Positions 16,541 through 25,828 of a stretch of 64,000 bases of DNA are shown one piece after another. The notes under the pieces are model-generated. The model was not told the origin of the DNA. It was given only the letters and a program-made list of their open reading frames with translations, and made no database searches. The stretch is taken from assembly GCF_025685655.1 (NCBI RefSeq), contig NZ_JAGSYG010000003.1, positions 868,001 through 932,000 of the forward strand, in the 5' to 3' direction. The position numbers and the translations under genes are program-made. The stretch is from Acidicapsa ligni. Its GTDB lineage: Bacteria > Acidobacteriota > Terriglobia > Terriglobales > Acidobacteriaceae. The number at the start of each line of letters is the position of its first letter. Position 1 is the stretch's first letter.

Positions 16541-17383
16541 TTACTGCATGTTCTGTTCGGCGAAAAGTTTTTGAAATGCAGGCATGTCGCGTAAACCTGC
16601 AAACTCTTCATCTGCCATGATTTTTTTACGATCAGCGAAACGCTCATCAATGGCAGTTCGCAGAAGCTCGATTGCACGATCGTACATGCCAGCGTGAGCG
16701 TAGCTCTTGGCGAGATAATAGTTCATGGCCCCACGCAACTCAAGAGTCGCTGGATCGCCAACGTGATAGTAACCGATGCGCTCCAGCACATTCGGATCGA
16801 GTGCCAAGGCGGTTTGAAAACACTCCAGTCCTTTTTTGAATTTACGCTCGGCCATCATATCGGTGCCCAGATTCTTATAGATGAGCGGTGCCTTGGGGCT
16901 TAGCTTGATGGCTTTGCGATATAGTTTCTCGGCATTGCGATACTGCTTGAGTGTGTAGAGAATTGTGCCTAGATTATTGAGTACATCTGGATTACTGGAA
17001 TCGAGTTTGAGAGCTATTTGGTAGCTTTTTCTAGCTTCATTCAGGAGCAGCATCTGCTGATTTGCGATCCCCAACTTGTTCCAGATTGCAGAAGAATCGC
17101 GCGGACCTTGACGATAGGCTTCAATGGCTTCCTGGTAACGTTGATGGGCCATATATAGATCGCCCATCTGCTCTGGCGATGGGTGCTCTACCGGGGTGCC
17201 CTGGCTCGCAGATGACGTTCCGCCAAGCACCGTTTCAGACTCGGGGTCAGTTCCAACGATGTTGAAATCCGTAAGATTTTTGGCTGTTAGTGGCGGCGTC
17301 CATGCGCTGAAGGTGACGATTAACACAAAAAGCGTGAAGGCCTTGAGAATGCATTTCGCGCGTCTGAGTCTGCACACAAACAT
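16541..17383 (-). CDS. exported TPR-repeat protein
   Basis: 280 residues. A membrane or signal segment (about 12-32: ILKAFTLFVLIVTFSAW) is followed by a linker and at least four tetratricopeptide units, with clear TPR spacing in AIWNKLGIANQQMLLLNEAR, PDVLNNLGTILYTLKQYRNA and PLIYKNLGTDMMAERKFKKG, and a looser one near YYLAKSYAHAGMYDRAIELL. TPRs bind protein partners, so this is probably a periplasmic or membrane-anchored scaffold. The ATG at 17383 is preferred over the GTG at 17392. It lies 97 bases upstream of the deaminase on the same strand; a functional link is not evident. Confidence 0.82.
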   Translation of the reverse strand: MFVCRLRRAKCILKAFTLFVLIVTFSAWTPPLTAKNLTDFNIVGTDPESETVLGGTSSASQGTPVEHPSPEQMGDLYMAHQRYQEAIEAYRQGPRDSSAIWNKLGIANQQMLLLNEARKSYQIALKLDSSNPDVLNNLGTILYTLKQYRNAEKLYRKAIKLSPKAPLIYKNLGTDMMAERKFKKGLECFQTALALDPNVLERIGYYHVGDPATLELRGAMNYYLAKSYAHAGMYDRAIELLRTAIDERFADRKKIMADEEFAGLRDMPAFQKLFAEQNMQ

Positions 17384-17647
17384 GGAGATCACCAGTGCTC
17401 AGCTCTGGGCATTGCAATGACTTATACATGCACCAGGTTGGTGGCCCTCTACTGCGTTGATCGAACTTGCGATGCTGGCAAGCCCTATCAAAACTTTGGC
17501 GAGGATTGTGCCACCATTCTTAGATATTCGTCAAGTCCTAATAGTTATGTGGACCAATTTGTAGACGGAGCCGGGGTCTGAGTGGCGACTTGCTGAACTT
17601 GTAGACTCTAACCAGGCGCATGCCAGCATTGAGTTACTGGAGCATTC

Positions 17648-19294
17648 ATGACGAAACAATTGTGGGCCAGCATAGTGATGATTTCCGTTATCTGCATGTT
17701 TGTAACCGCATGCCCGGGCACGGATATGTATGACGTCGTGGTGTACGGCGGAACGTCTGCTGGCATTACTGCGGCTATCCAGGCGGCGCGATTGGGTAAG
17801 AGGGTCGTGTTGATTGATCCGTCTGAGCATCTGGGCGGTCTCGCTACGAATGGTCTCGGTTTTACTGATGTTGGCAGACCCGAAGTGCTGGGGGGAATGG
17901 CTCGCGAATTCTACCACCGAGTCTGGCAGGCTTATCAAAAACCAGAAGCGTGGAAGCAGGATAGTCGCGAGTTCTTTCATACGGTACCGGGCCAGGCTGT
18001 TCCTTCAATCGATGACGTGAACCAGGTGCAGTGGTCCTTTGAGCCGCATATTGCCGAGCAGGTTTATAACGAAATGATCCGAGAGGCTGACGTTCTTGTT
18101 GTTCGAGGACGGCTGGATCTAAGCAACGGAGTAGACAAGAACGGTACACATATCATCGGCATACGAATGGAAGATGGACGAACGTTTCACGGAAGAATCT
18201 ATATTGATTCGAGTTATGAGGGAGACGTAATGGCCCGTGCAGGGGTCAGTTATACAGTAGGTCGCGAAGCGAATAGTCAGTATGGTGAAACGATCAATGG
18301 TATTGAGGCGGCGATGGCACGAGGAAATAATCTGCCACTGGGTATCGACCCGTATGCCACGAAAGGCGATCCAGCAAGTGGCTTGTTGCCCTCCGTCAAC
18401 AAAAACCCTGGAGGCATAGATGGTAGCGCGGATAAAAAGATACAAGCTTATTGTTATCGGCTATGCATGACGATGGATCACGATAACCGAGTTATAGTTG
18501 ATAAGCCCGCGGGATATGACGAGCGGGATTACGAGCTATTGATTCGAGCGAGTGAGCATGGTTCAACAACACCGTGGAAACTTAGTTATATTCCGAATCG
18601 AAAGCTGGATGCGAATAATAGCTCGGGGGCCTCGTTCGATCTCATCGGGCTTAACTATGCATACCCAGATGGCGATTATGCTACGAGAGCGCAGATCGCG
18701 GCAGCCCAGGAAGCCTGGCAACGTGGCGTCATCTATACCATTCAACATAATCCTAGAGTTCCTCAGAGCGTGCGAGAGAAATATGCGCAGTGGGGTCTAG
18801 CGAAGGATGAGTTTACCGACAATCACAATTGGCCTCGGCAACTCTATATACGAGAGGCTCGCCGGATGATTGGGCCATTTGTTGAAACAGAGGTGACCTT
18901 GCGTAATGATGCAACGGTCAATGATTCGATTGGCATGGGCTCTTACCAGATCGACTCTCACAACACGCAGAGATATGTTGATGCTGCCGGTGAAGTTAGA
19001 AACGAAGGAGATGTACAGATAGGTGTGAACGGCCCATATAGAATCTCTTATCGATCGATTACGCCGCGTGCAGGAGAGGCTGCAAATCTGCTTGTCCCCG
19101 TGTGTCTTTCCGCTTCGCATGTTGCTTATGGCTCGTTGCGGCTTGAACCTGTGTTCATGATTGTGGGCCAGTCTGCGGGGACTGCGGCTTCAATCGCAAT
19201 TGATCGTGGCGTAGCAGTACAGGATGTTCCCTATGATGTGCTACGAGCGCAGTTATTACAGGAGCATCAAACTCTCTCCATGTCTGGTAAGTAA
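17648..19294 (+). CDS. exported FAD-dependent oxidoreductase (FAD_oxidored family)
   Basis: 548 residues. The N-terminus is a short hydrophobic signal ending in MFVTAC, a reasonable lipobox with Cys22, so the protein may be a lipoprotein. The Rossmann dinucleotide-binding motif follows at once (YDVVVYGGTSAGITAAIQAARLG), then the ribose-binding acidic residue in VVLIDPSEHLGG. The C-terminal FAD contact region is MIVGQSAGTAASIAI. The family acts on unknown substrates, often in polysaccharide-degradation loci of Bacteroidetes and Acidobacteria. Here a GH127 enzyme gene follows after 255 bases, which supports a sugar-related task, but no substrate can be named. Confidence 0.85.
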   Translation: MTKQLWASIVMISVICMFVTACPGTDMYDVVVYGGTSAGITAAIQAARLGKRVVLIDPSEHLGGLATNGLGFTDVGRPEVLGGMAREFYHRVWQAYQKPEAWKQDSREFFHTVPGQAVPSIDDVNQVQWSFEPHIAEQVYNEMIREADVLVVRGRLDLSNGVDKNGTHIIGIRMEDGRTFHGRIYIDSSYEGDVMARAGVSYTVGREANSQYGETINGIEAAMARGNNLPLGIDPYATKGDPASGLLPSVNKNPGGIDGSADKKIQAYCYRLCMTMDHDNRVIVDKPAGYDERDYELLIRASEHGSTTPWKLSYIPNRKLDANNSSGASFDLIGLNYAYPDGDYATRAQIAAAQEAWQRGVIYTIQHNPRVPQSVREKYAQWGLAKDEFTDNHNWPRQLYIREARRMIGPFVETEVTLRNDATVNDSIGMGSYQIDSHNTQRYVDAAGEVRNEGDVQIGVNGPYRISYRSITPRAGEAANLLVPVCLSASHVAYGSLRLEPVFMIVGQSAGTAASIAIDRGVAVQDVPYDVLRAQLLQEHQTLSMSGK

Positions 19295-19549
19295 TTGCCA
19301 CGACATTTATATCTGCCTAGAAGAAACATTTGAGCGTAGCGTGGAAGTCAATAAGCGCAAGGGTAAAATCAAACGGATACAAATTCGTATGTAAGAATCG
19401 TGTCGATGCACATTGCGTCGAGCACAGAGACGCTTCATTGCAATCTCGTTGTGGCTAACAGAAATTGCACCGATTCAAGTATTTTCTCCTGACAGCCGTG
19501 GCTCTCTGCCGTGATAATGGAATCAACATAGCAAAGGGGCGTTATAAAG

Positions 19550-21670
19550 TTGACAATGAAAAAGTTCAGCCGCCGTGAAGCATTTCATTTGGCAGCGATT
19601 GGTGCAGCTTCCGCAGTCAGTTTCAATACAGTGCTGCCTTTAGCCGCGGAGGAAGAAGGCGCCCGGGCCGTTAGCCACAAGGCAGTTTCTTCATTTGAAG
19701 AATTACCGATTGGGAGTGTGCGCCCTGACGGTTGGTTAGAGCAACAGTTGCAACGGCAAGCCGATGGCATTACCGGCCACCTGCAACATCTCTATGCACC
19801 TTTCACCGGTAACGCCTGGGTTGCAGATGAACAGGCTGCAGATGCGGATTGGGTTCCGTGGGAGGTGCGTGCTTATTGGTGCGATGGCGCGCTGCGATGC
19901 GGATTGCTTTTGCAGCAGGACACCCTCATAGAGCAGGCATCGCGGCTCGTGAAATACACTTTTGCTAACCCGCAGCGCGATGGATATCTTGGACCTGCGT
20001 TTCTGAAGGCCTCGGGCGACTATCATCGCTGGCCACATAATGTCTTCTTTCGAGCGGCTATGGCGTGGCATGATTCCTCCAATGATCCTGCTATTGTCGA
20101 AGGCCTGCACCGTCACTACATTGATTCGCCGTTTACTTTTACAGGGCAGCGCAATCAGACCAACATCGAGGCGATGTTGTGGACTTTCGATAGGACGGGA
20201 GATCGAAAGCTTCTGGAATTGGCGGAACAGACATGGACCTTGTCTCAAGCGCAATTTGCTCAAATGGAAGACATGCTGGCTCTGACAGAGAAGTCGATGC
20301 TCAGTGCAGGACCTGTCATTAATATGCATGGAGTGACTTATGCCGAGCACAGTAAGTTACCGGCATTGCTTTATCGCGCCTCGGGCAAACAACAATATCT
20401 TGATTTGGCAATTGCCGCTCAGCAGAAGGTATTCAATCATCATGTACTGGTAGATGGCGGAGCTTCATCGACTGAGTTTTTGTCGACCGTTACGGCGCGG
20501 GACGCACATGAGACATGCGATCTGGCGGACTATCCGTGGAGTTGGGGATATCTGATGATGGCTACCGGGGATGGTGCTTACGGCGACAGCATTGAGCGTA
20601 CGACATTCAACGCTGTTCCCGGAGCGCTACGCAAGGATTGGAAGGCGTTACAGTATTACTCTTCGCCGAATCAATTTCTCTGCACGGCGCACTCAGATCA
20701 TTTAGGCATCATGAAGGGAACTTCTTATCCTGACATCGCGGAGTTTCGATACATGCAGCGCATGTCGTATCGTCCGTCTCCGGGATATTCCATTGTGTGT
20801 TGCCCTGCAAATGTAAATCGAATCCTGCCTAACTACATTGCCCGCATGTGGATGTCGGATGGCGAAGGACATGGCCTCGCGGCAACGTTGTACGGGCCGA
20901 GCAAAGTCAAGACTCGTGTTGGTATTCACAAAATTGAAATTGAGATTCACGAAGAAACTCGATATCCCTATTCAGATGAAATTGTTTTTCATCTAAAAGT
21001 ACCGCAGCCTGTAGAGTTCCCTCTTCATCTGCGTATTCCAGCGTGGTGTAATGCTCCGAAGGTGCTGCTGAATCGCAGTGAGATTGCACTCCCAATCCAG
21101 AAGAAGGGTTTTGTCACGTTGCAGCGCGTGTGGCAACCGGGTGATAGCCTCGTCCTGCGACTGCCCATGTCCATCACTACCAGCACATGGCCTGAGGATG
21201 GAATCGCGTATGAACGAGGGCCGTTGGTATATGCCTATCCGATTCCGCAGAAGTGGTCCGTAATTCCTGATGAGCAATCGACGCCGCAGTTTCCGGCATG
21301 GGATCTCACGCCTGAAGGCAAATGGAATTATGCACTACTACAGCAGAGTGATTCGCAGGCCCCTTCATTCCACGAACAAGTGCCCACTGAAAATGCGGGC
21401 GAGTTCGACCCCTGGAGCAATCCAACATCGTCCATATCTGTCGCAGCGCGTGAAGTTGCGCATTGGGAATTGACAAAGTCCAGAGTGAATAACGAAGAGG
21501 CGACCTTCACGCCGCGATTGCCTGATCCGATTCAACTCCCCACTGAACTTACAGGCCCAGTGCAGACATTGAAATTAGTTCCGTTTGCGAGCACGGAATT
21601 GCGCATCGCGGTCTTTCCTCATTTGAAGACAGACCTGGGAGTTATGCCAGGCGGCAAGACTTCTTCATGA
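19550..21670 (+). CDS. GH127-type beta-L-arabinofuranosidase (DUF1680)
   Basis: A 706-residue protein with a Tat-like signal (SRREAFHLAAIGAAS), so probably exported folded. The (alpha/alpha)6-barrel sequence shows the cysteine-zinc catalytic site of GH127: Glu321 and Cys323 in HETCDLADYPW, and Cys417 and Cys418 in CCPANVNR, where Cys417 would be the nucleophile. The beta-sandwich follows (LHLRIPAWC). The enzyme would release beta-linked L-arabinofuranose from plant glycoproteins or oligosaccharides; related GH families 142 and 146 are possible. A TTG start at 19550 has AGGGG ten bases upstream; the ATG at 19556 is the alternative. The 3' end overlaps the convergent anti-sigma gene by six bases. 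Confidence 0.88.
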   Translation: MTMKKFSRREAFHLAAIGAASAVSFNTVLPLAAEEEGARAVSHKAVSSFEELPIGSVRPDGWLEQQLQRQADGITGHLQHLYAPFTGNAWVADEQAADADWVPWEVRAYWCDGALRCGLLLQQDTLIEQASRLVKYTFANPQRDGYLGPAFLKASGDYHRWPHNVFFRAAMAWHDSSNDPAIVEGLHRHYIDSPFTFTGQRNQTNIEAMLWTFDRTGDRKLLELAEQTWTLSQAQFAQMEDMLALTEKSMLSAGPVINMHGVTYAEHSKLPALLYRASGKQQYLDLAIAAQQKVFNHHVLVDGGASSTEFLSTVTARDAHETCDLADYPWSWGYLMMATGDGAYGDSIERTTFNAVPGALRKDWKALQYYSSPNQFLCTAHSDHLGIMKGTSYPDIAEFRYMQRMSYRPSPGYSIVCCPANVNRILPNYIARMWMSDGEGHGLAATLYGPSKVKTRVGIHKIEIEIHEETRYPYSDEIVFHLKVPQPVEFPLHLRIPAWCNAPKVLLNRSEIALPIQKKGFVTLQRVWQPGDSLVLRLPMSITTSTWPEDGIAYERGPLVYAYPIPQKWSVIPDEQSTPQFPAWDLTPEGKWNYALLQQSDSQAPSFHEQVPTENAGEFDPWSNPTSSISVAAREVAHWELTKSRVNNEEATFTPRLPDPIQLPTELTGPVQTLKLVPFASTELRIAVFPHLKTDLGVMPGGKTSS

Positions 21671-22552
21671 GCTATATGCGCAACTGACTATGGCGGGCGA
21701 AATTGAAAAAATACGAATGGGGTGTGTAGGCCAGGAAGTTGCCTCTGGAATGGGATGCTCGGCGTGAAAGTACTTTTTGTAAGCATCGATCCAGTTGGTC
21801 GCAATGTCGCGCTGGGCTGTCGAGAGATCCAGCGCGCCAGAGCAAACTAATTGGTGGAGATGCTCCTCCAGTTCGTCTTTTGCATAAGCATTCCATACCG
21901 TTGAAGTGTAGGGTTCTGGCCAGAGATTATGGATGTCTTCGGTACCACCTAATCCCGGAGCGATCAGGTAGTCGATCTCATATTCACTCGGGCGCGCACT
22001 CGCTATTCCATACTCACGCAGAACCTGCTGCCGCAAGGGCAATGAAACATCGCCGACAACTTGTTCATGCTCCATGGAGCAAACATCCCTGGTCGATACA
22101 CTGCGCGTTGCTCCGGGTGTCAGTTCACGATTTGGAATGGCACCACGATCAAGCATTGCAACTATTGGAGCCTTCTGATTGGAGTGCCGTAGAACATACA
22201 CACTGTACGTCGCTGCGACTGATAGAACAGCACAAAGACAGAGCGTAACAGCAATGGGCGAAGTGAGCCGATGGAACCACGGCTGTGTAAGACTCTTATC
22301 AATCGTGAGCTCTGCTAATCGAGCGCGTAGCAACGCCTGCGGCCCATCTACTGAAGGTAGCTGTGGGTCGACAGAATGACGGTGGGCTCTCATGAATTCT
22401 GTGATGGTATCTTCTATTTCAGCCTGACGTGTGCGACACTCCCAGCAGGTTGCCAAGTGTTTCTTAAGCTCGTTCGCTCGACGATCTGATAGTTCGCCGT
22501 CAGCGGCGAGAAGCAGTTCTTCATCCGCAGGGTGATTGTTCTCGTTCCTCAT
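21665..22552 (-). CDS. anti-sigma factor fused to an exported HNH-like domain
   Basis: An N-terminal zinc-binding anti-sigma domain (ZAS) with His32, Cys36 and Cys39 (KKHLATCWEC) is cytoplasmic, one membrane segment follows (about 99-121), and about 175 residues lie outside. The outer part carries, at about 189-262, a block in the style of HNH-fold proteins: EYEIDYLIAPGLGG, NLWPEPY, then WNAYAKDELEEHLHQLVCSG, AQRDIATNWIDAYKKYF. In the common version I recall, the first block reads DHLIP; here the histidine is Tyr195, so nuclease action is doubtful. Cys158 and Cys237 may form a disulfide. It starts three bases after the sigma gene, with GGAGG inside the end of that gene, so translation is coupled. 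It probably senses an envelope signal. Confidence 0.85.
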   Translation of the reverse strand: MRNENNHPADEELLLAADGELSDRRANELKKHLATCWECRTRQAEIEDTITEFMRAHRHSVDPQLPSVDGPQALLRARLAELTIDKSLTQPWFHRLTSPIAVTLCLCAVLSVAATYSVYVLRHSNQKAPIVAMLDRGAIPNRELTPGATRSVSTRDVCSMEHEQVVGDVSLPLRQQVLREYGIASARPSEYEIDYLIAPGLGGTEDIHNLWPEPYTSTVWNAYAKDELEEHLHQLVCSGALDLSTAQRDIATNWIDAYKKYFHAEHPIPEATSWPTHPIRIFSISPAIVSCAYSS

Positions 22553-22555
22553 GGA

Positions 22556-23131
22556 TTACCTCCCCTCCGCACGGCCCAGCCGCGCCAGTGAACGGGTCAG
22601 TGATATAGATACCGATCCTAATGAGATTCCAAGTATTGCGGCTATCTCCCGATAGCGCAACCCCTCGGCACGCAGGCGAAGGCAGCTTTGGTCCGTGGCT
22701 GGAAGAGCATCAACAATTGTCAGCAGATGATGCTGCCTTTGGGCAAATGAGAGGAGTTGCTCCGGATTTGGCGATGGATCGTGATGAGTATCTTCGATGG
22801 CATCGTCATAATCCAGTTTGTCGTAGATGCGTTGGTTCACATATCGCTGCTTGAGCGCGAGATTGTGGGCAACTCGAAAGATCCAACCGCGAAGATTTTT
22901 CCTCGACCTGTCTAGCTGAAGATGCCGAAACAGCGCAAGAAAGACCTCCTGGGTCACTTCTTCGGCGTCATGCATTGGGATTCCGAACGAGAGCGTATAG
23001 CGCAGGACGGGGGCTCGAAGCTGCTCAAAAAGGCCGAGAACCTCACGCTCGATCTCCGTCGGTTTAGCCGAAGAGGACGCGATCGTACTCTCCGGATAAA
23101 GTGCCTCGTCGATGGAGTTTGTAAATGACAC
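22556..23131 (-). CDS. ECF RNA polymerase sigma factor
   Basis: 191 residues with sigma region 2 (GLFEQLRAPVLRYTL, then AEEVTQEVFLALFRHL and GWIFRVAHNLALK) and region 4 (LPATDQSCLRLRAEGLRYREIAAILGISLGSV, given here in its parts as a helix-turn-helix). Length and order are those of an extracytoplasmic-function sigma factor. The only usable start is a GTG at 23131. The partner anti-sigma gene follows with a three-base gap. A TonB-type receptor gene diverges 231 bases away, so that intergenic space is a natural place to look for a target promoter. Confidence 0.93.
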   Translation of the reverse strand: MSFTNSIDEALYPESTIASSSAKPTEIEREVLGLFEQLRAPVLRYTLSFGIPMHDAEEVTQEVFLALFRHLQLDRSRKNLRGWIFRVAHNLALKQRYVNQRIYDKLDYDDAIEDTHHDPSPNPEQLLSFAQRQHHLLTIVDALPATDQSCLRLRAEGLRYREIAAILGISLGSVSISLTRSLARLGRAEGR

Positions 23132-23362
23132 GCGCTACGCCTACTCTCTATATTCCTTTATTCTCGCTGCTGTTCAAAGATATTGAACTTACTTTGCAAA
23201 ATAATCCAAGAAAAGCTGAACAGATTGGCAACCGAAGGAATATATCAGTAGAGCAATAGAAAATGAACGGCATATATCACCAGCAATAGTGGCGAATTGC
23301 GTTGCTTTCAATCTTGCTCCAGGGACTAACTGTCACTATCTATCGATAAGGGCCATCTCTTC

Positions 23363-25729
23363 ATGAAGAAATTTGCAATTCTGTTTTTGTTCAGCGCCAT
23401 ACCGCTCCTTTGTCAGACGAACCAGGGTGAATTGCGCCTCAGGGTTACCGACCCATCTGGATTGGGCGTGAAAACGAGTGTTCAGATTGTCAGCAGCGCC
23501 AATCAATATCGCAATTCGTTGAAGACCAGCAGCGAAGGTGAGTTGGACGTGCAACGTCTGCCATTCGGTATCTATGAGCTTGAGGTTGAGCAGGCTGGCT
23601 TCGCTGCAAAATCTATATCTGTGGAGATTCATTCATCGCTGCCGACTACCTTGAAAATTCAGCTAGAGTTGCCGCGCGTAAATGAATCGATCAAGGTCAA
23701 TGCGGCGAATACCCTTATTGATCCTGACAGGGCGGGTTCGGTGAATCAGATAGGATCACTGGCGATCAGGGATAGGCTTGGTTCCATTCCGGGGCGTGAC
23801 CTGCAGGACCTGGTTAATTCGCAGCCTGGTTGGCTCTATGAGGGCAATGCGGTGCTGCATCCGCGAGGATCAGAGTACCAGACGCAGTTTGTTATTGATG
23901 GCATACCGCTGACAGACGATCGATCGCCCAGCTTCGGACCAGAGATTGAGGCTGACGATGTTCAATCGATGAGTATCTATACTGCCGGAATTCCTGCGGA
24001 ATACGGACGCAAAATGGGCGGCGTGGTTGAGGTAAATACATTGCAGGATACCCAACCAGGATTTCACGGACAGGTGGTTCTCTCCGGCGGTAGCTTCGCT
24101 TCGGGCGGTTCTTTTGCGAAAGGCCAGTATGCCTGGGGTAAGAATACGATTGGCGGGAGCTCAAGTGGAAGCATGACGGATCACTACCTGAATCCAGTCG
24201 TCCCACAGAATTACTCCAACACCGGAACTTTGGGCGACTTCTCTTTGAATTACCGTCGTGTATTCACGCCTGACGACAAGCTCAGTATGAGCGTACGTCA
24301 TGAGATTTCGCGTTACGATATTCCGAATGAACTTGTGCAGCAGGCAGCGGGTCAGCGCCAGAATGCCGACAACATCGAGACGATGGGTGTCGCCTCGTAT
24401 CAGCATATCTTCTCTGCAAATGCTACTGGAGATGTGGCAGGAATGGTGCGTGACAATGCCAATGACTTCTACTCCAACCCGGAATCCACACCTGTCGAAG
24501 TCTTTCAGCACAATTCCTTTCGTGAGGGTTATTTCAGGGCAAACTTCACTCTCAACCGCGGGCACCAGGAATTGAAAGCTGGCGTTGAAAGCGACAACAT
24601 GTTCCTGCATGAAAACACCAGCTACACAATCACCAGTTCGGATGACGATGATGACGACTCGCGACCGGCGCGTGCAAGGCGAACTCGCTTGAGACCGGCG
24701 GATAATAACGGTTCAAACACTTTCTCTTTTCAGGACCAGCGCCCCGATCTGGAGCAGGCTGTCTTTGTGCAGGATCTAATCAAGCTACATAATTGGACTA
24801 TCGCCGCAGGCCTGCGATGGGATCACTATCAACTGATATTGAACAAACAAGCGGTACAGCCACGCTTTTCGATCTCACGTTACTTACCTTCCATAAACAC
24901 GGTGTTTCATTTCTCTTACGATCGCGTCTTTCAGACACCCTCGTTTGAAAACATTCTGCTCTCGAGTTCGACTGCGGTTGAATCCATCGACCCTGGCGAT
25001 TTTTTGCGCCTTCCAGTTAAGCCATCGCAGGGCGACTATTACGAAGGTGGGCTGACTACGGTCTTTGCGCGCCATCTTAAACTGGATGCCAACTACTTCC
25101 GCCGCTTCGTTAATGATTACGCTGACGATGATCAGATCGATAACACGACCATCAGCTTTCCGATATCTTTCCGCAAAGCGATCATCTACGGTGCAGAGGG
25201 CAAGATCGAGGTTCCCGACTGGCATCATTTTTCGGGCTTCGTAAGCTACTCGTATGAGGTCGGTAATGTTTGGAACCCAGTCACGGGTGGTCTATTTCTT
25301 GGCGACGATGCAGATGCTGCGGCAGCAGCCCTGACTGGCCACTTCCCAGATTCGCAGGACCAACGCAATACTGTACGTGGCCGCGCACGCTATCAGGTCA
25401 TCCCTCGCCTCTGGGTTGCCGGCGGAGTGCAATACGATACTGGCCTTCCCTTTGAATTCGACGGAGATCGGGACCAGGCGCTCGCGCAATACGGGCCGCA
25501 AATCATCGATCGGATCAATTTCGATCGTGGCCGCATCGATCCTTCATTTCAGTTCAATGCATCAGCAGGAGCTGACCTGTACAAGTCCGACCGCATCAAT
25601 ACGCGGTTCCAGATTGATGGGCAGAACCTGACAGATGTTCTGGATGTAATTGATTTCGGAGGCCTCTTCTCTGGCAACGCCATCGGGCCGTCGAGGAGTT
25701 TCTCCCTGCGACTTACAACTATTTTCTAA
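23363..25729 (+). CDS. TonB-dependent outer-membrane receptor with CarboxypepD_reg-like domain
   Basis: 788 residues. A signal peptide (MKKFAILFLFSAIPLLC) leads to a carboxypeptidase-regulatory-like beta-sandwich (about 20-110: GELRLRVTDPSGLGVKTSVQ), then a plug domain (QFVIDGIPLTD, PAEYGRKMGGVVEVNT) and a 22-strand barrel that ends in FSLRLTTIF. This architecture is common for polymer or oligosaccharide uptake and related 'oar-like' proteins in Acidobacteria. No substrate can be assigned. An outer loop near residues 427-445 has six aspartates in a row followed by an arginine-rich stretch (RPARARRTRLR). It diverges from the sigma/anti-sigma pair, which may regulate it. Confidence 0.88.
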   Translation: MKKFAILFLFSAIPLLCQTNQGELRLRVTDPSGLGVKTSVQIVSSANQYRNSLKTSSEGELDVQRLPFGIYELEVEQAGFAAKSISVEIHSSLPTTLKIQLELPRVNESIKVNAANTLIDPDRAGSVNQIGSLAIRDRLGSIPGRDLQDLVNSQPGWLYEGNAVLHPRGSEYQTQFVIDGIPLTDDRSPSFGPEIEADDVQSMSIYTAGIPAEYGRKMGGVVEVNTLQDTQPGFHGQVVLSGGSFASGGSFAKGQYAWGKNTIGGSSSGSMTDHYLNPVVPQNYSNTGTLGDFSLNYRRVFTPDDKLSMSVRHEISRYDIPNELVQQAAGQRQNADNIETMGVASYQHIFSANATGDVAGMVRDNANDFYSNPESTPVEVFQHNSFREGYFRANFTLNRGHQELKAGVESDNMFLHENTSYTITSSDDDDDDSRPARARRTRLRPADNNGSNTFSFQDQRPDLEQAVFVQDLIKLHNWTIAAGLRWDHYQLILNKQAVQPRFSISRYLPSINTVFHFSYDRVFQTPSFENILLSSSTAVESIDPGDFLRLPVKPSQGDYYEGGLTTVFARHLKLDANYFRRFVNDYADDDQIDNTTISFPISFRKAIIYGAEGKIEVPDWHHFSGFVSYSYEVGNVWNPVTGGLFLGDDADAAAAALTGHFPDSQDQRNTVRGRARYQVIPRLWVAGGVQYDTGLPFEFDGDRDQALAQYGPQIIDRINFDRGRIDPSFQFNASAGADLYKSDRINTRFQIDGQNLTDVLDVIDFGGLFSGNAIGPSRSFSLRLTTIF

Positions 25730-25762
25730 TAGTTATACTCGCGTTCTAGGGGTTATGACACA

Positions 25763-25793
25763 AGTTAGCCCTGCTGCGATAGCAGGGCTAACT
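25763..25793 (+). terminator. intrinsic terminator after the TonB receptor
   Basis: Perfect 13-bp stem (AGTTAGCCCTGCT at 25763-25775 with 25781-25793), five-base loop, then TTTCTT. It sits between the convergent receptor gene and mmsA. The T-run favours the plus strand, but the stem may also end the pyrimidine operon. Confidence 0.88.
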
Positions 25794-25828
25794 TTCTTAA
25801 AGTGAATATCCAATTTTCTCAGTGCTTA

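Noticed and set aside
16444..16677. 78-residue N-terminal extension of the cytosine deaminase
   Set aside because: It runs into the TPR gene on the same strand, lacks homology, and the ATG at 16443 has its own GAGGAT.
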